Of a DNA stretch of 64,000 nucleotides, positions 9,007-17,890 are shown one piece after another. Each line of letters opens with the position of its first letter. Positions within the stretch are counted from its first letter, which is position 1. Source of the stretch: Clostridium sp. CMCC3677. GTDB lineage: Bacteria; Bacillota; Clostridia; Clostridiales; Clostridiaceae. The notes under the pieces are model-generated. The model did no database searches. It worked only from the letters and a program-made list of their open reading frames with translations, and was not told where the DNA came from. Position numbers and translations under genes: made by a program. The stretch spans positions 62,001-126,000 of the forward strand of contig NZ_JAMQHS010000007.1 of assembly GCF_023845585.1 (NCBI RefSeq), given 5' to 3'.

Positions 9007-9537
9007 TTATTTCTTTAATAAATTATTCTTAATATAATAAAAAGTTGCTTTTTCCCCTTCATTTGCAAGTTTATTAAGTAAAAATTCTAATACTTCTCTC
9101 GTTTCTTTATGCAAAATATAATGATTTTTACCTATATTGTAATATTCTAATGCACTTCTATCACTATACTTCTCCTTTTGATAATTCATCGAAGCACACA
9201 TTCTATCAATAAACATCTCAACTACATACTTTGTTGGCATTTTCATTCCTACAAGTCCTTCTTTTATATTTACACCATAATCTATCCAATATTCTAAATG
9301 ATGCTTATTTCGCCCTTTATGATGAAGCCATGCTTTAGAATATCCTTCTTCTATTTTTTGTATTCCATTAGGACTAACATCACCTCTATAATATCTTATT
9401 CCTGCTGAAAATTCCACCCAAGAATACTTAGATAAATCATGTAGTAAACCTTGCTTATATAACCCGACTTTAAAGCAATATTTCATAACTAATAATTTAT
9501 GATTTGTTATTGTTCTAAAATGATTAACTGAATTCAT
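9007..9537 (-). CDS. DUF5662 family protein
   Basis: 176 residues from the chosen start, soluble, with no signal peptide. The composition matches DUF5662 proteins: N-terminal NHFRTITNHKLLV, then GLYKQGLLHDLSKYSWVEF, WLHHKGRNKHHLEYW and an FIDRMCASMNYQKEKY segment. The HDLSK and HHxxxxHHxEYW clusters look like metal ligands of an HD-like helical fold, but no activity is known to me. Start chosen at MNSVNHF, where GTGGGG lies four bases upstream. The ATG 12 bases earlier has its purines directly abutting and looks worse. The gene stands alone. Confidence 0.8.
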   Translation of the reverse strand: MNSVNHFRTITNHKLLVMKYCFKVGLYKQGLLHDLSKYSWVEFSAGIRYYRGDVSPNGIQKIEEGYSKAWLHHKGRNKHHLEYWIDYGVNIKEGLVGMKMPTKYVVEMFIDRMCASMNYQKEKYSDRSALEYYNIGKNHYILHKETREVLEFLLNKLANEGEKATFYYIKNNLLKK

Positions 9538-9623
9538 TATTCCCCACATCCTATAAAATTGTCTAACTAATTCTTATTTGCCTTTTTTATAAATCATAAC
9601 ATTTTTTCTAATAAACAAACAAC

Positions 9624-9665
9624 AAAAATAGAAAGTAAACTTCTAAAAGCCTACTTTCTATTTTT
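9624..9665. terminator. Terminator of the methyltransferase gene
   Basis: A 14-bp perfect stem (AAAAATAGAAAGTA with its complement at 9652-9665), loop 14, T-runs on both strands. It lies between the methyltransferase stop and the DUF5662 start, both on the minus strand. Confidence 0.8.
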
Positions 9666-9724
9666 AATAATTATATCTTAATGAGTATTAATATTATATC
9701 ATTAAATCATTCTAATTTATTATA

Positions 9725-10909
9725 TTAATCTTCTCTTATTTGTGTGCATATTAATTTATCATTTTCTAATAAGTTAAATAATGTTGGTTTAACATTAAAT
9801 TGTTCCATTAAATTCTTAACTTCTAATAAAGATTTTTCTTTTTTATTATTTGATATTTTAGCTTTTGATGCTCTAATTAATATATTTTTAGGTGAATGTG
9901 CTATATCAATAAACTCCAATAATTGAGTTTTATAACCCATACATTCTAAAAGATTAGCCCTAACTGAATCAGTCATAAGTGCTGAAACTCGTTCTTTAAT
10001 TATTCCATACTTAGTTAATATAGATAAAGAATCTGTTTTTATTTGACTATTGAATTCATGTTGACAGCATGGAACTGAAAAAATCATTTTACTATTCCAT
10101 TTTATTGCATTATATAGAGCATAATCAGTTGCTGTATCACAAGCATGCAGTGTTATAACCATATCAACTTTATTATTATATTTAAATCCGTTTATATCTC
10201 CAAGTTCAAAATGCAAATTATCATATTTGTATCTTTTAGCAATATCATTACATTTTTTAATAACATCTTCTTTAAGATCTAAACCTATCATTTTTACATT
10301 TATGTTTTTAATTTTTACAAAATAATAGTAAAGTACAAATGTTAAATACGATTTTCCGCATCCAAAATCTAGAATTGTGAGTTCTTTATAATCATTATTT
10401 TTGATTTCATCATCAATAATCTCCACAAATCTATTTATTTGCTTATACTTATCATATTTAGAGTTAACTACTTTTCCTTCTTTAGTAAATACCCCTAAAT
10501 CTATAAGTGGCTCTATTATCATTCCCTCTTTTAAAATATAATTTTTTTCTTTATTATGAGATTTATTTGCAAGATTCTTATTATCAGATCTTTTCTTGCC
10601 TAAAAATATTTTACCTTTTTTAGATATCTTTAAATCAAAGGTACTTGTATCTGACCATGCTGAAAGCTGTTTATAATTGTTTTCAACATATTTAATAATC
10701 TTGTCATTGAACTCATCTATATGTACATTTTCATGAAAAATTTGTTTATCTGTAAACTTTTCTATTTGATAATACTTATTCTTTTCATTTTCTTTAAGAA
10801 TAAACGTTATTTTATTGTATTTAACATCTTTATTCATTTTATTACTAACAACTACTTTTATAATCTCTTCTTGTAAAATTTCATCAATAACTTTTTTAAA
10901 TTCTTCCAT
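9725..10909 (-). CDS. SAM-dependent methyltransferase, substrate unknown
   Basis: 394 residues. The N-terminal ~150 residues are charged and of unknown fold. A class I methyltransferase domain follows: motif I LTILDFGCGKSYLTF (binding S-adenosylmethionine), acidic post-I MIGLDLKED, motif II-like DMVITLHACDTATDYA, then FSVPCCQHEFNSQI. The CCQHE segment with HACDTATD is the signature of the clostridial/eukaryotic group annotated as methyltransferase-domain proteins related to RNA methyltransferases (METTL25/TRM13-like), so an RNA substrate is the best guess. Start ATG chosen with AAGGTG upstream; a GTG four codons earlier is the alternative. Confidence 0.82.
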   Translation of the reverse strand: MEEFKKVIDEILQEEIIKVVVSNKMNKDVKYNKITFILKENEKNKYYQIEKFTDKQIFHENVHIDEFNDKIIKYVENNYKQLSAWSDTSTFDLKISKKGKIFLGKKRSDNKNLANKSHNKEKNYILKEGMIIEPLIDLGVFTKEGKVVNSKYDKYKQINRFVEIIDDEIKNNDYKELTILDFGCGKSYLTFVLYYYFVKIKNINVKMIGLDLKEDVIKKCNDIAKRYKYDNLHFELGDINGFKYNNKVDMVITLHACDTATDYALYNAIKWNSKMIFSVPCCQHEFNSQIKTDSLSILTKYGIIKERVSALMTDSVRANLLECMGYKTQLLEFIDIAHSPKNILIRASKAKISNNKKEKSLLEVKNLMEQFNVKPTLFNLLENDKLICTQIRED

Positions 10910-11039
10910 ATTGTTACACACCTTATCATTTATTTTAACTTTAAACTATATACAATTAATAATATTATTCCAATAACACTATATAAATAATGCATTTATA
11001 ATTTTATTATAAAAGTAATCCTTATACAAGTTAACATTA

Positions 11040-11080
11040 AATAAAAAAGGTAGAAAAGATTTTAATCTCCTTTCTACCTT
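11040..11080 (-). terminator. Terminator of the cheV-like gene
   Basis: The stem AAGGTAGAAA (11047-11056) pairs with TTTCTACCTT (11071-11080). Read on the minus strand it is followed by TTTTTTAT, a good intrinsic terminator 13 bases after the coding sequence ends. Confidence 0.85.
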
Positions 11081-11092
11081 GAGTTATTAAAA

Positions 11093-11995
11093 TTACTTAT
11101 TTAATAACTTGTCTATAACACGTACTAGTTCTTCTATCTCTGGTTTACTCAATTGAGCATCTGCTTTAACAGATTTACCTTTGTGTCTTAATTCGTCAGT
11201 AATTAATGATGAGAATATTATTACTGGCAATTTATATAATATTTCATCTTCTTTCACTCTTCTTGTAAGTGTAAGACCATCCATTTGTGGCATTTCTATA
11301 TCAGTAATAAGAAGGTCAACTTCTTCTTTAAAATTCTCACCTTTTTTTTCTGATATACCTTTTAAGAAATCCAGAGCTTGCTTTCCATCATTAAATAATC
11401 TTAAATTAGTAAATCCTGCCTTTGTAAGTGTTTCTTTTAAAAGTTTTCTAATTAGTGCTGAATCATCAGCTAAGATTAATTTTATATCTGATCTATCTTT
11501 ATAGTTTACCTTCACAAGTCTATCTTCACTTATTCCCACGCTTGGGCAAAGATCTGTTACTATCTTTTCAAAGTCTAACATAATTAAAACTTTATCATTT
11601 AAAAGTATGTTTCCGACAGATAATGAATTTTCAGATAAATCATCTGGCTTTCTTATATCTCCCCATTTAATGCGATGCACACCTACTACATCATCAATAT
11701 TAAATGCAACTTTAATTTTATTGAATTCACAAATTATAACTTTAGATCCTAATTCATGATCTCTTTGTTTATTTAATGTATATTTTAAATCAATTAAAGT
11801 AAGAATTTCATCTCTACATAATATAAGTCCAGCTACTTCAGGTTTAGGATCAGGTAATTTAGTTAAACTTTCGTTTGGCATTTTAATTATTTCTTTAACT
11901 TTTACTACATTTATTGCATAATGAGTTCCATTAACAACAAAATCAATAATTTCTAACTCTCCTGTACCTGATTCTAATAATATATTACTCTTCAT
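11093..11995 (-). CDS. cheV: Chemotaxis coupling protein CheV (CheW + receiver domains)
   Basis: 300 residues. Residues about 15-155 form a CheW-like coupling domain (EIIDFVVNGTHYAINVVKVKE is cut by family convention; KLPDPKPEVAGLILCRDEIL follows). Residues 170-300 form a CheY-like receiver: acidic pocket LILADDSALIRK, phospho-acceptor Asp in VDLLITDIEMPQMDGL, Ser/Thr in IIFSSLITDE and Lys in AQLSKPE. It links receptors to CheA and adapts signalling by phosphorylation. Start ATG chosen because AAAAAAGGGGATG lies just upstream; the frame is open 20 codons earlier without such a site. A SigD-like promoter lies upstream. Confidence 0.93.
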   Translation of the reverse strand: MKSNILLESGTGELEIIDFVVNGTHYAINVVKVKEIIKMPNESLTKLPDPKPEVAGLILCRDEILTLIDLKYTLNKQRDHELGSKVIICEFNKIKVAFNIDDVVGVHRIKWGDIRKPDDLSENSLSVGNILLNDKVLIMLDFEKIVTDLCPSVGISEDRLVKVNYKDRSDIKLILADDSALIRKLLKETLTKAGFTNLRLFNDGKQALDFLKGISEKKGENFKEEVDLLITDIEMPQMDGLTLTRRVKEDEILYKLPVIIFSSLITDELRHKGKSVKADAQLSKPEIEELVRVIDKLLNK

Positions 11996-12078
11996 ATTGT
12001 CATCCCCTTTTTTTAAACTAATATTGAAACTAACATAATTTATTTTTAATATCATTAAATTCCATTGTCTCTATTTAA

Positions 12079-12105
12079 TTTTCGTATAAAATTTATTTAA
12101 GTTTA
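12079..12105 (-). promoter_or_regulatory. Candidate SigD (flagellar sigma) promoter of cheV
   Basis: On the minus strand TAAA, 15 bases, TACGAAAA matches the SigD layout (TAAA-N15-GCCGATAA) at the -35 and at five of eight -10 positions. It lies about 85 bases before the chosen cheV start. The chemoreceptor gene at 39123 has a similar site. Confidence 0.45.
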
Positions 12106-12159
12106 TCAAATATTGAAAATAAAATTAAGTTTGTAAAAAATATTATGTATTTATTTTAA

Positions 12160-12846
12160 TTATCTGTATAAATCACCTGATAAATATTTAAGTTTATCAA
12201 TATTATTTACTATGTAAGACCTATCATCTTTTTTTATAATTCCTTCACTGCAGAATTTATTTAATGTTCTATTTAAATGTCTATAACTAGTCCCTAGTAG
12301 TTCTGCTGTTTCATTATACCCACCTTCAAATATAAAACGTAGATTATTATCTCCATTTACAAATGCCAAAATATAGCTTGCTAATCTGTTTTCAAGAGGA
12401 TAAAGCAAATTTATTGAGCTATTCTTACTATTACATCTTAGCTTTTCCCCTAAATATTTACATCTATTTCTTAAAAACTTACAGTCATCCATTAATTTAT
12501 CTTTAATTATTGAAAATTCAATAACAATACAATACGTATCTTTTATAGCTTGAACACTACAATCCGCACTATCATTTTCTAAAAATTCAATATCTCCAAC
12601 TACAGTAAATGGATTATAAAATGATAATAACAATGATTTACCATTTGCTAAATTTTTATATACCTTGGCTTTACCATCAACCACAAAAAACATTTTATTT
12701 AAAACCTCTTCTTCTTTACATATATGTTCATTCTTACCAAACATATATAAAGACATATATTCTCTCATATCTATGCTAAACATATCATTTATTTTGTATT
12801 TTTCTATATACTTTTCCATTCTTTTAAAATCGTTTACTTTAACCAA
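12160..12846 (-). CDS. Crp/Fnr-family transcriptional regulator (YeiL-like)
   Basis: 228 residues. The N-terminal ~130 residues form a cyclic-nucleotide-binding-type beta-roll (VDGKAKVYKNLANGKSLLLSF, then NPFTVVGDIEFLEN). The C-terminal HTH_Crp domain includes NRLASYILAFV, GGYNETAELLGTSYRHLNRT and a KDDRSYIVNN wing. The cysteines near residues 20-75 could allow redox or metal sensing, but no FNR-type Cys cluster is evident. The start is TTG seven bases after AAAGGAGAG. It is divergent from the DUF606 transporter pair and likely binds the palindrome between them. Confidence 0.88.
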   Translation of the reverse strand: MVKVNDFKRMEKYIEKYKINDMFSIDMREYMSLYMFGKNEHICKEEEVLNKMFFVVDGKAKVYKNLANGKSLLLSFYNPFTVVGDIEFLENDSADCSVQAIKDTYCIVIEFSIIKDKLMDDCKFLRNRCKYLGEKLRCNSKNSSINLLYPLENRLASYILAFVNGDNNLRFIFEGGYNETAELLGTSYRHLNRTLNKFCSEGIIKKDDRSYIVNNIDKLKYLSGDLYR

Positions 12847-12892
12847 AAACTTCTCTCCTTTTTAGTGACAATTAATAATTTTCATTACAATA

Positions 12893-12924
12893 TGACATAT
12901 GTCCTACACTATTTCCTTTATAAT
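12893..12924 (+). promoter_or_regulatory. Crp/Fnr-type operator and promoter of the DUF606 genes
   Basis: The palindrome GACATATGTC (12894-12903) fits the TTGAC-N4-GTCAA half-site style of Fnr/Dnr relatives. A perfect TATAAT at 12919-12924 lies downstream. The -35 position, 17 bases before it (12896-12901), falls inside the palindrome and is a poor hexamer. That fits regulation by the divergent Crp/Fnr-type gene product at this spot. Confidence 0.55.
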
Positions 12925-12975
12925 AGCTTAAACTAAGTTTATAAATCAAGAATTATATTTTTATAAGGAGATACT

Positions 12976-13398
12976 ATGTATAATTTATTATCTTTATTAA
13001 TTGGTGTACTTATTGCAGTTATGATTGTTTGTAATGGAGAATTATCTTCTGGTATTGGAAATTATTCTTCTTTAATGGTGATTCATATTTTAGGTTATTT
13101 AGCTTTAGTTATAATAATGCTTTATAAAAAAATAAAAATACCATTTAAAATGCATTTGCCATTATATCTTTATAGTGCTGGTGCTCTTGGAATTTTCACA
13201 ATATTATTTAACAATATAACTTTTTCTGTTATTGGAGTAGCATTACCAGTGGCACTAGGACTTTTAGGTCAAACATTAACTTCAATGATATTTGATCAAT
13301 ATGGACTACTAGGAATGCAAAAAATTAAATTTAATAAGAAAAAAATAATTGGCATTACAATAATAACAATTGGTGTCTGTATTATGACTTTTTTCTAA
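12976..13398 (+). CDS. DUF606 (YdcZ) family membrane protein, first partner
   Basis: 140 residues with five likely membrane helices. It opens with MYNLLSLLIGVLIAVMIVCNGELS, and the characteristic half-transporter core includes LPVALGLLGQTLTSMIFDQYGLLG near residues 90-115. DUF606 proteins are half-size members of the drug/metabolite transporter superfamily and usually work as pairs. The second copy starts 19 bases downstream. ATAAGGAGATACT precedes the ATG. The neighbouring regulator suggests controlled export or uptake of a small metabolite of unknown identity. Confidence 0.88.
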   Translation: MYNLLSLLIGVLIAVMIVCNGELSSGIGNYSSLMVIHILGYLALVIIMLYKKIKIPFKMHLPLYLYSAGALGIFTILFNNITFSVIGVALPVALGLLGQTLTSMIFDQYGLLGMQKIKFNKKKIIGITIITIGVCIMTFF

Positions 13399-13417
13399 AT
13401 TAAAAGGAGGACCATTT

Positions 13418-13873
13418 ATGATATATATATTAATGTCTATATTAGCAGGTGTAATTATAGTAGTTTCTAGAATTCTAAATACAAAACTTTCTAAAGAAAT
13501 AGGTCTTATAGAATCAAGTTATTTTAATTATTTTACAGGCTCAATAACTTCAATATTATTCTTTTTTATTATGAGAGAAAAATTTGTATTTACCTCATTA
13601 AATACTGTTCCATTTTATGCTTATTTAGGAGGTCTTTTAGGTGTAGCTATTGTTGTCCTTAACAGTGTAGTAACCCCAAAGATGTCAGCTTTTTATGTTA
13701 CATTACTTATATTTGTAGCTCAACTTTTTACTGGAATAGCATTAGATTGGTTAATTTCTAGGCAGTTTCCTCTTAGCAAAATAATAGGCGGATTAATAGT
13801 AGTTGCAGGTTTAGCTTATAATATGCATCTAGATTTTAGTGATAGGAACGTAAAAGAAAGTGATACAAATTAA
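13418..13873 (+). CDS. DUF606 (YdcZ) family membrane protein, second partner
   Basis: 151 residues, five predicted helices. It carries the related core LGGLLGVAIVVLNSVVTPKMSAFYV and FVAQLFTGIALDWL. It shares the family pattern with the upstream 140-residue protein but little identity, as expected for the two halves of a heterodimeric antiparallel transporter. A strong AAAAGGAGG precedes the ATG. A bidirectional terminator overlaps the end of the gene. Confidence 0.88.
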   Translation: MIYILMSILAGVIIVVSRILNTKLSKEIGLIESSYFNYFTGSITSILFFFIMREKFVFTSLNTVPFYAYLGGLLGVAIVVLNSVVTPKMSAFYVTLLIFVAQLFTGIALDWLISRQFPLSKIIGGLIVVAGLAYNMHLDFSDRNVKESDTN

Positions 13874-13905
13874 AGCCTTTAGAAAATTTCTAAAGGCTTG
13901 TTTTA
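13873..13905. terminator. Bidirectional terminator between DUF606 pair and legI
   Basis: AAGCCTTTAGAAA (13873-13885) pairs perfectly with 13887-13899 across a one-base centre, so a loop must form by opening a few A-T pairs. TGTTTT follows on the plus strand. It serves both convergent genes and marks the left edge of the glycosylation island. Confidence 0.8.
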
Positions 13906-14907
13906 AACATCTTCCCACATTATTACTTCATCTTTTAATATATCTCTTTTTAGCTTTCTACCAATCAATATATACGATAATTCAGGTCTTATGCCATAGC
14001 CTGGTCTTTTAAATACAATCATATCTTTTTCTATGATTGTCCCCTTTTTTAAATCTCTAGAAGCTAATATGCTTCTTCTTGCATCATTCATTATAACTTT
14101 CTCTTTTTCTGTTGGTTTTTTTATTCCATCGCCTAATAATTTTTCTGTATTTTTAACATGAATAATATACTCTTTAAATTCATCTAACATCATGGAAGCT
14201 TTATGATCTGGTCCTTTCATTTTTTTGTCTAATGTTATGTGCTTCTCTATAAATTCTGCTCCCAAAGTAGTAGCTGATACTGCACTCTCAAATCCCAATG
14301 TATGATCAGATAATCCAACTGGAACCTTAAAAGCCTCTCGTAATGTAACCATAGCTTTTAAATTAACATCCTCCACTTTAGTTGGATAATCTGAAGTGCA
14401 ATGCATTAACCTTACATCTCTATTTCCTGTAGAATAAATAGCATCTATAGCCTTCTCTACTTCTCCTAATGTACTCATACCTGTAGATAGAATTATAGGC
14501 TTTCCTATATTTCCTATTTCTCTTAAAAATTCTATATTAGTTACTTCACTTGATCCTACTTTTATAAACTCAACATTAAGGCTTACTAAATAATTTAAAC
14601 TCTCTATGCCATCTGGTGTAGATACAAATATAATCCCTTTTTTATCACAATACTCTTTTATCTCTTTAAACTTTTCAAAAGGCAATTCTAATTTCTTTAT
14701 CATTTCCAGTTGAGATTCTTCTGTTTTGTCATTTTCTTTTTGATACTTTGCTTTTTCTGCAAAAGAACCCGTGCTTTCTTCTGCTTTAAATGTTTGAAAT
14801 TTTACAGCATCTGCTCCACATTGTTTTGCCATATCCACTAATTTTTTAGCTAAATTAATATCTCCATTATGATTTACTCCAGCCTCAGCTATTATAAATA
14901 CCCCCAT
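13903..14907 (-). CDS. Nonulosonic acid synthase (LegI/NeuB-like)
   Basis: 334 residues. The NeuB TIM barrel begins with FIIAEAGVNHNGDINLAKK and continues AVKFQTFKAEES and LSTGMSTLGEVEKA. VGLSDHTLG and EKHITLDKKMKGPDHKAS carry conserved metal and PEP residues. A C-terminal SAF/antifreeze-like domain starts near RRSILASRDLKKG and ends with FKRPGYGI. It condenses PEP with a 6-carbon sugar to form a 9-carbon nonulosonic acid. Because LegB-, LegC- and PtmE-like genes accompany it, legionaminic rather than neuraminic acid is the likely product. It has its own upstream gap of 148 bases with a hairpin. Confidence 0.92.
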   Translation of the reverse strand: MGVFIIAEAGVNHNGDINLAKKLVDMAKQCGADAVKFQTFKAEESTGSFAEKAKYQKENDKTEESQLEMIKKLELPFEKFKEIKEYCDKKGIIFVSTPDGIESLNYLVSLNVEFIKVGSSEVTNIEFLREIGNIGKPIILSTGMSTLGEVEKAIDAIYSTGNRDVRLMHCTSDYPTKVEDVNLKAMVTLREAFKVPVGLSDHTLGFESAVSATTLGAEFIEKHITLDKKMKGPDHKASMMLDEFKEYIIHVKNTEKLLGDGIKKPTEKEKVIMNDARRSILASRDLKKGTIIEKDMIVFKRPGYGIRPELSYILIGRKLKRDILKDEVIMWEDV

Positions 14908-14931
14908 TTAAAATCCTCCTCCCTTTTTACT

Positions 14932-14972
14932 AAATTAGCTTATTATTAAATATTTTTAATAGAAGCTAATTT
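14932..14972 (-). terminator. Inverted repeat, possible terminator of the upstream operon
   Basis: AAATTAGCTT (14932-14941) pairs perfectly with AAGCTAATTT (14963-14972) over 21 bases. No long T-run follows on either strand, so it may be an mRNA-processing or regulatory hairpin in the legI leader instead of a true terminator. Confidence 0.4.
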
Positions 14973-15055
14973 ATCTCATTATCCTTTTAAAACTGAAAAT
15001 TAAAACATGATTTTTCTATCTTTTTCTCATTACTTTTGTATTTAACTAATCTTAA

Positions 15056-16009
15056 CTAAAACACATCAGAATCACCCATAGTTATATACCATTTATCAAC
15101 ATCCATATCATCTAATTTTATAAAATCACAATTTAACTTAAATCCAAAATGAGTAATTAAATTAGTTCTATTAAATCCTAAATTTTTACCAATATCTAAT
15201 TTATCTTTATTTATAAACCATGAATTTATTTTTCTAATCTTGTTGCAAGCCATTAAATCAATTAAACTTTTTAAAAGTTTTTCATAAATTCCATTGTTTA
15301 CTGCAATTATATCAACTAAATCGCAAACTTTTTTACCTCCTTCTTCAAATATCTTATAAATGCAATAACCTAAATATTCGTTATCTTTTTCGTAAACTAA
15401 GTAATAATACTTATTGTATGGATTTAAATCATACCTCCAGTGAATATATTCCCTATTTCTTTTAATCATTAACTTGTACTCTTTAAACTCCTTTGAAAAG
15501 ATATTAAATAAAACATCAACCCTATTATCTAAAAATTCAACATTCTTTATATTTTTATCCAAAGATTTTAATTCTGATTTATACGTATAACAACTATACA
15601 TTTCTATATCTAAAATATGATTCCATCCTAAATGCTTTATAAAGCCATGTAAAGAATTGTTGTTAGGAAAACCATATATAATTGGTAACTTATTATAATT
15701 TTCTTCATATAGTGCATTCGCTAATTTAACAAAAATACCTTGTTTTTTATACTCTGGAGACGTCATAGTTGTCATAGATAAACCTGATGTGTAAGTTTTA
15801 TCATAAACATTCATTTTGCTTGGTAATACTGAATAGTGTCCTGCTAAAACATCATCGTCCCACATAATTTTTATAAATTTATCACTGCATATATTATCAT
15901 TATAATTCCATTTCCACTCTGTATAATGCATATCTCGGTTAAATGACTTTTTGAATAAACCCATAATCTCTTTTTCATCATTTTTCTTATAATCTCTCAC
16001 TTCTAACAA
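15056..16009 (-). CDS. GNAT-family N-acetyltransferase (317 residues)
   Basis: The N-terminal GNAT core begins LEVRDYKKNDEKEIMGLF and contains SGLSMTTMTSPEYKKQGIF, which matches the acetyl-CoA loop pattern (V/T)xPxxRxxGxx with KKQGIF. The C-terminal half resembles a second, degenerate GNAT-like domain (YYYLVYEKDNEYLGYCIYK). It is the last gene of an operon with the PIG-L deacetylase and the hydrolysing epimerase, 12 bases after the deacetylase stop. Start is TTG with AAGGGGG upstream. It is a candidate for the missing N-acetyltransferase step of legionaminic acid synthesis, or for a further acyl decoration of the sugar. Confidence 0.78.
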   Translation of the reverse strand: MLEVRDYKKNDEKEIMGLFKKSFNRDMHYTEWKWNYNDNICSDKFIKIMWDDDVLAGHYSVLPSKMNVYDKTYTSGLSMTTMTSPEYKKQGIFVKLANALYEENYNKLPIIYGFPNNNSLHGFIKHLGWNHILDIEMYSCYTYKSELKSLDKNIKNVEFLDNRVDVLFNIFSKEFKEYKLMIKRNREYIHWRYDLNPYNKYYYLVYEKDNEYLGYCIYKIFEEGGKKVCDLVDIIAVNNGIYEKLLKSLIDLMACNKIRKINSWFINKDKLDIGKNLGFNRTNLITHFGFKLNCDFIKLDDMDVDKWYITMGDSDVF

Positions 16010-16021
16010 AGTAATTCCCCC

Positions 16022-16696
16022 TTAAAAAACATCTCTAACTAACATAAATGCTTCAGCATATTTGGTGCATGCGGTACATCCTCTATATCTTGCTAATGCT
16101 TTAACACTTTCTTCGTTTCTTGGCTGAGGTATATCTTGCAATTCTGTTTTATATAACTTTAATATATCTAACTTCTTTTCAATATATTTTGTAATATTAG
16201 AGAATACATTTGGGACAAAGATATTTTCTTGAAATTGTGGTGCAATTTCTGTTTCAGATAAACATTCATACATAAGCACTCTTTTAATAAAAGGATACCT
16301 AAAACTTTTAGTGCAACTTAATATAGCTTTAGCCCCTATTTGATGATCAGTATGAACATCACTTCTATTAATCATATAAACAATTTCTGGTTTAACCTTA
16401 TACATAACTTCACTTATCTTATTTATAAGATTTGAAAAGATATCATAATTTATCTTTGCTGGTCCAAATTTTAAGTTATATATTTTATCAAATCCATAAG
16501 CTTTCCCTATATTCTCAACTTGTTTTTTTTCCTCCATAACTTGCTGATATGAATAACCATATCTAGTTTCAGCACTTGTTAATATGAGCCAGGTAATTTT
16601 ATCTCCGTTATCTTTATGCTTAAGAATTGTTCCTCCACACCCTATTGTTTCATCATCTGGATGTACTGATATAACTAATACATTTTTACATTTCAT
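16022..16696 (-). CDS. PIG-L family deacetylase
   Basis: 224 residues. The LmbE/PIG-L metal site is visible: HPDDETIGCGG near residue 12 (His-x-Asp-Asp), and HTDHQIGAKA for the third ligand. Family members remove N-acetyl groups from GlcNAc-type sugars using zinc. The start codon overlaps the end of the upstream epimerase gene, so the two are translationally coupled. Within this island it could de-N-acetylate the precursor or the finished nonulosonic acid so that another acyl group is installed by a neighbouring transferase; that is inference. Confidence 0.9.
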   Translation of the reverse strand: MKCKNVLVISVHPDDETIGCGGTILKHKDNGDKITWLILTSAETRYGYSYQQVMEEKKQVENIGKAYGFDKIYNLKFGPAKINYDIFSNLINKISEVMYKVKPEIVYMINRSDVHTDHQIGAKAILSCTKSFRYPFIKRVLMYECLSETEIAPQFQENIFVPNVFSNITKYIEKKLDILKLYKTELQDIPQPRNEESVKALARYRGCTACTKYAEAFMLVRDVF

Positions 16697-17831
16697 TTGG
16701 ATCCTCCAATTTCAATAAATAATCTTTATACTCTAATTTCTTAAGAATTTCATATGCTTTTTCTGAACTGTTTGAATCTCCATAAATATTTTTTATATTT
16801 TTGCACTTATTTATAAAATCTTTATCTAAAGCTTTTTCTATTCCATTTTTTACTTCACTATATTCATCACCAACGAAAATCACATTTTCATTTGCAGCAC
16901 GCCCTTCTTGCCTTACTCCTATGTTAATAACAGGAATGCCAACACAAGCAGCTTCCACTATGCCTGCACTAGAATTGCCTATTTGAAAAGATGCATTTCT
17001 ATATATATTTATAAAAGTATTTCTATCTAGATTTTTATAAAAGTAAAAATCCTTATCATTTTTATATTTTTCTATTGCGTTTATAATTTCCTTATTTCCA
17101 GAATCAGTATTAGGATAACTTATAAACGCTTTTATTTTTCGTTCTTTAAGACATTTTAATATATTATTAAATGTTACATAGGATTTTTCATCTAATGGAT
17201 GATAAATAACCAATACAAAATTATTAAATGGTTCCATATTTAATCTCTTATATATTTTATTTATATTTACAATAGGCTCTGTTTTAAATTTATCTAGCGC
17301 AGGACTTCCTATTTGAAAAATTCTATACTCAGGCTCTCCTATATTCATAACTCTTTTTTTATGCTCATAAGTAGACACAAAGTGAATAGATGATAATTTA
17401 GATGCAGCACTTCTAAGCTCATTATCAACTAATCCACTTTTTGTATAATCTCCACCAAAAAAATGTGCACTTGGAATACCTAAAAAAGCTCCAAGCATCC
17501 CACCAATTAATACTTCTTCCCTATCACCTGCGTAAATTATCAAATCTGGAGAATATTGATTTACTATATCAATTGAATTTTGCAATATTATAGATGTTGT
17601 TTTGAGTCTAGAACTTTTAGTATCAGAATCAATTAAGCTTTCTATCTTTATTAATATATCTAAGTTATCCTTTTCAATTAAATCCACTGTATTTCCATAA
17701 GTTTTTGATAAATGTGCACCACAGACTAAAAGTTTTAATTCAAAGTAATCATCAGAATCTATTTTTTTAAATAAGTTGCTCATTAAATCGTAATCAGATC
17801 TTATTCCTGTAATGGCCAATATCTTTTTCAA
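16686..17831 (-). CDS. Hydrolysing sugar-nucleotide 2-epimerase (LegG/NeuC-like)
   Basis: 381 residues from the chosen start. N-terminal KKILAITGIRSDYDLM, an SAHFFGGDYTKSG segment where UDP-GlcNAc 2-epimerases have GE/D, then GNSSAGIVEAACVGIPVINIG near the nucleotide site. The family releases the nucleotide and inverts C2, giving the 6-carbon acceptor for the synthase. Start is TTG with AAGGTGG eight bases upstream. The in-frame GTG four codons earlier overlaps that site. First gene of the epimerase-deacetylase-acetyltransferase operon, divergent from a GNAT gene at 17991. Confidence 0.9.
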   Translation of the reverse strand: MKKILAITGIRSDYDLMSNLFKKIDSDDYFELKLLVCGAHLSKTYGNTVDLIEKDNLDILIKIESLIDSDTKSSRLKTTSIILQNSIDIVNQYSPDLIIYAGDREEVLIGGMLGAFLGIPSAHFFGGDYTKSGLVDNELRSAASKLSSIHFVSTYEHKKRVMNIGEPEYRIFQIGSPALDKFKTEPIVNINKIYKRLNMEPFNNFVLVIYHPLDEKSYVTFNNILKCLKERKIKAFISYPNTDSGNKEIINAIEKYKNDKDFYFYKNLDRNTFINIYRNASFQIGNSSAGIVEAACVGIPVINIGVRQEGRAANENVIFVGDEYSEVKNGIEKALDKDFINKCKNIKNIYGDSNSSEKAYEILKKLEYKDYLLKLEDPNEM

Positions 17832-17890
17832 TAAAATTACCACCTTTTTGGGCTTTATATTTTTTAAAATGCTTAGGATCTCTATACCTC

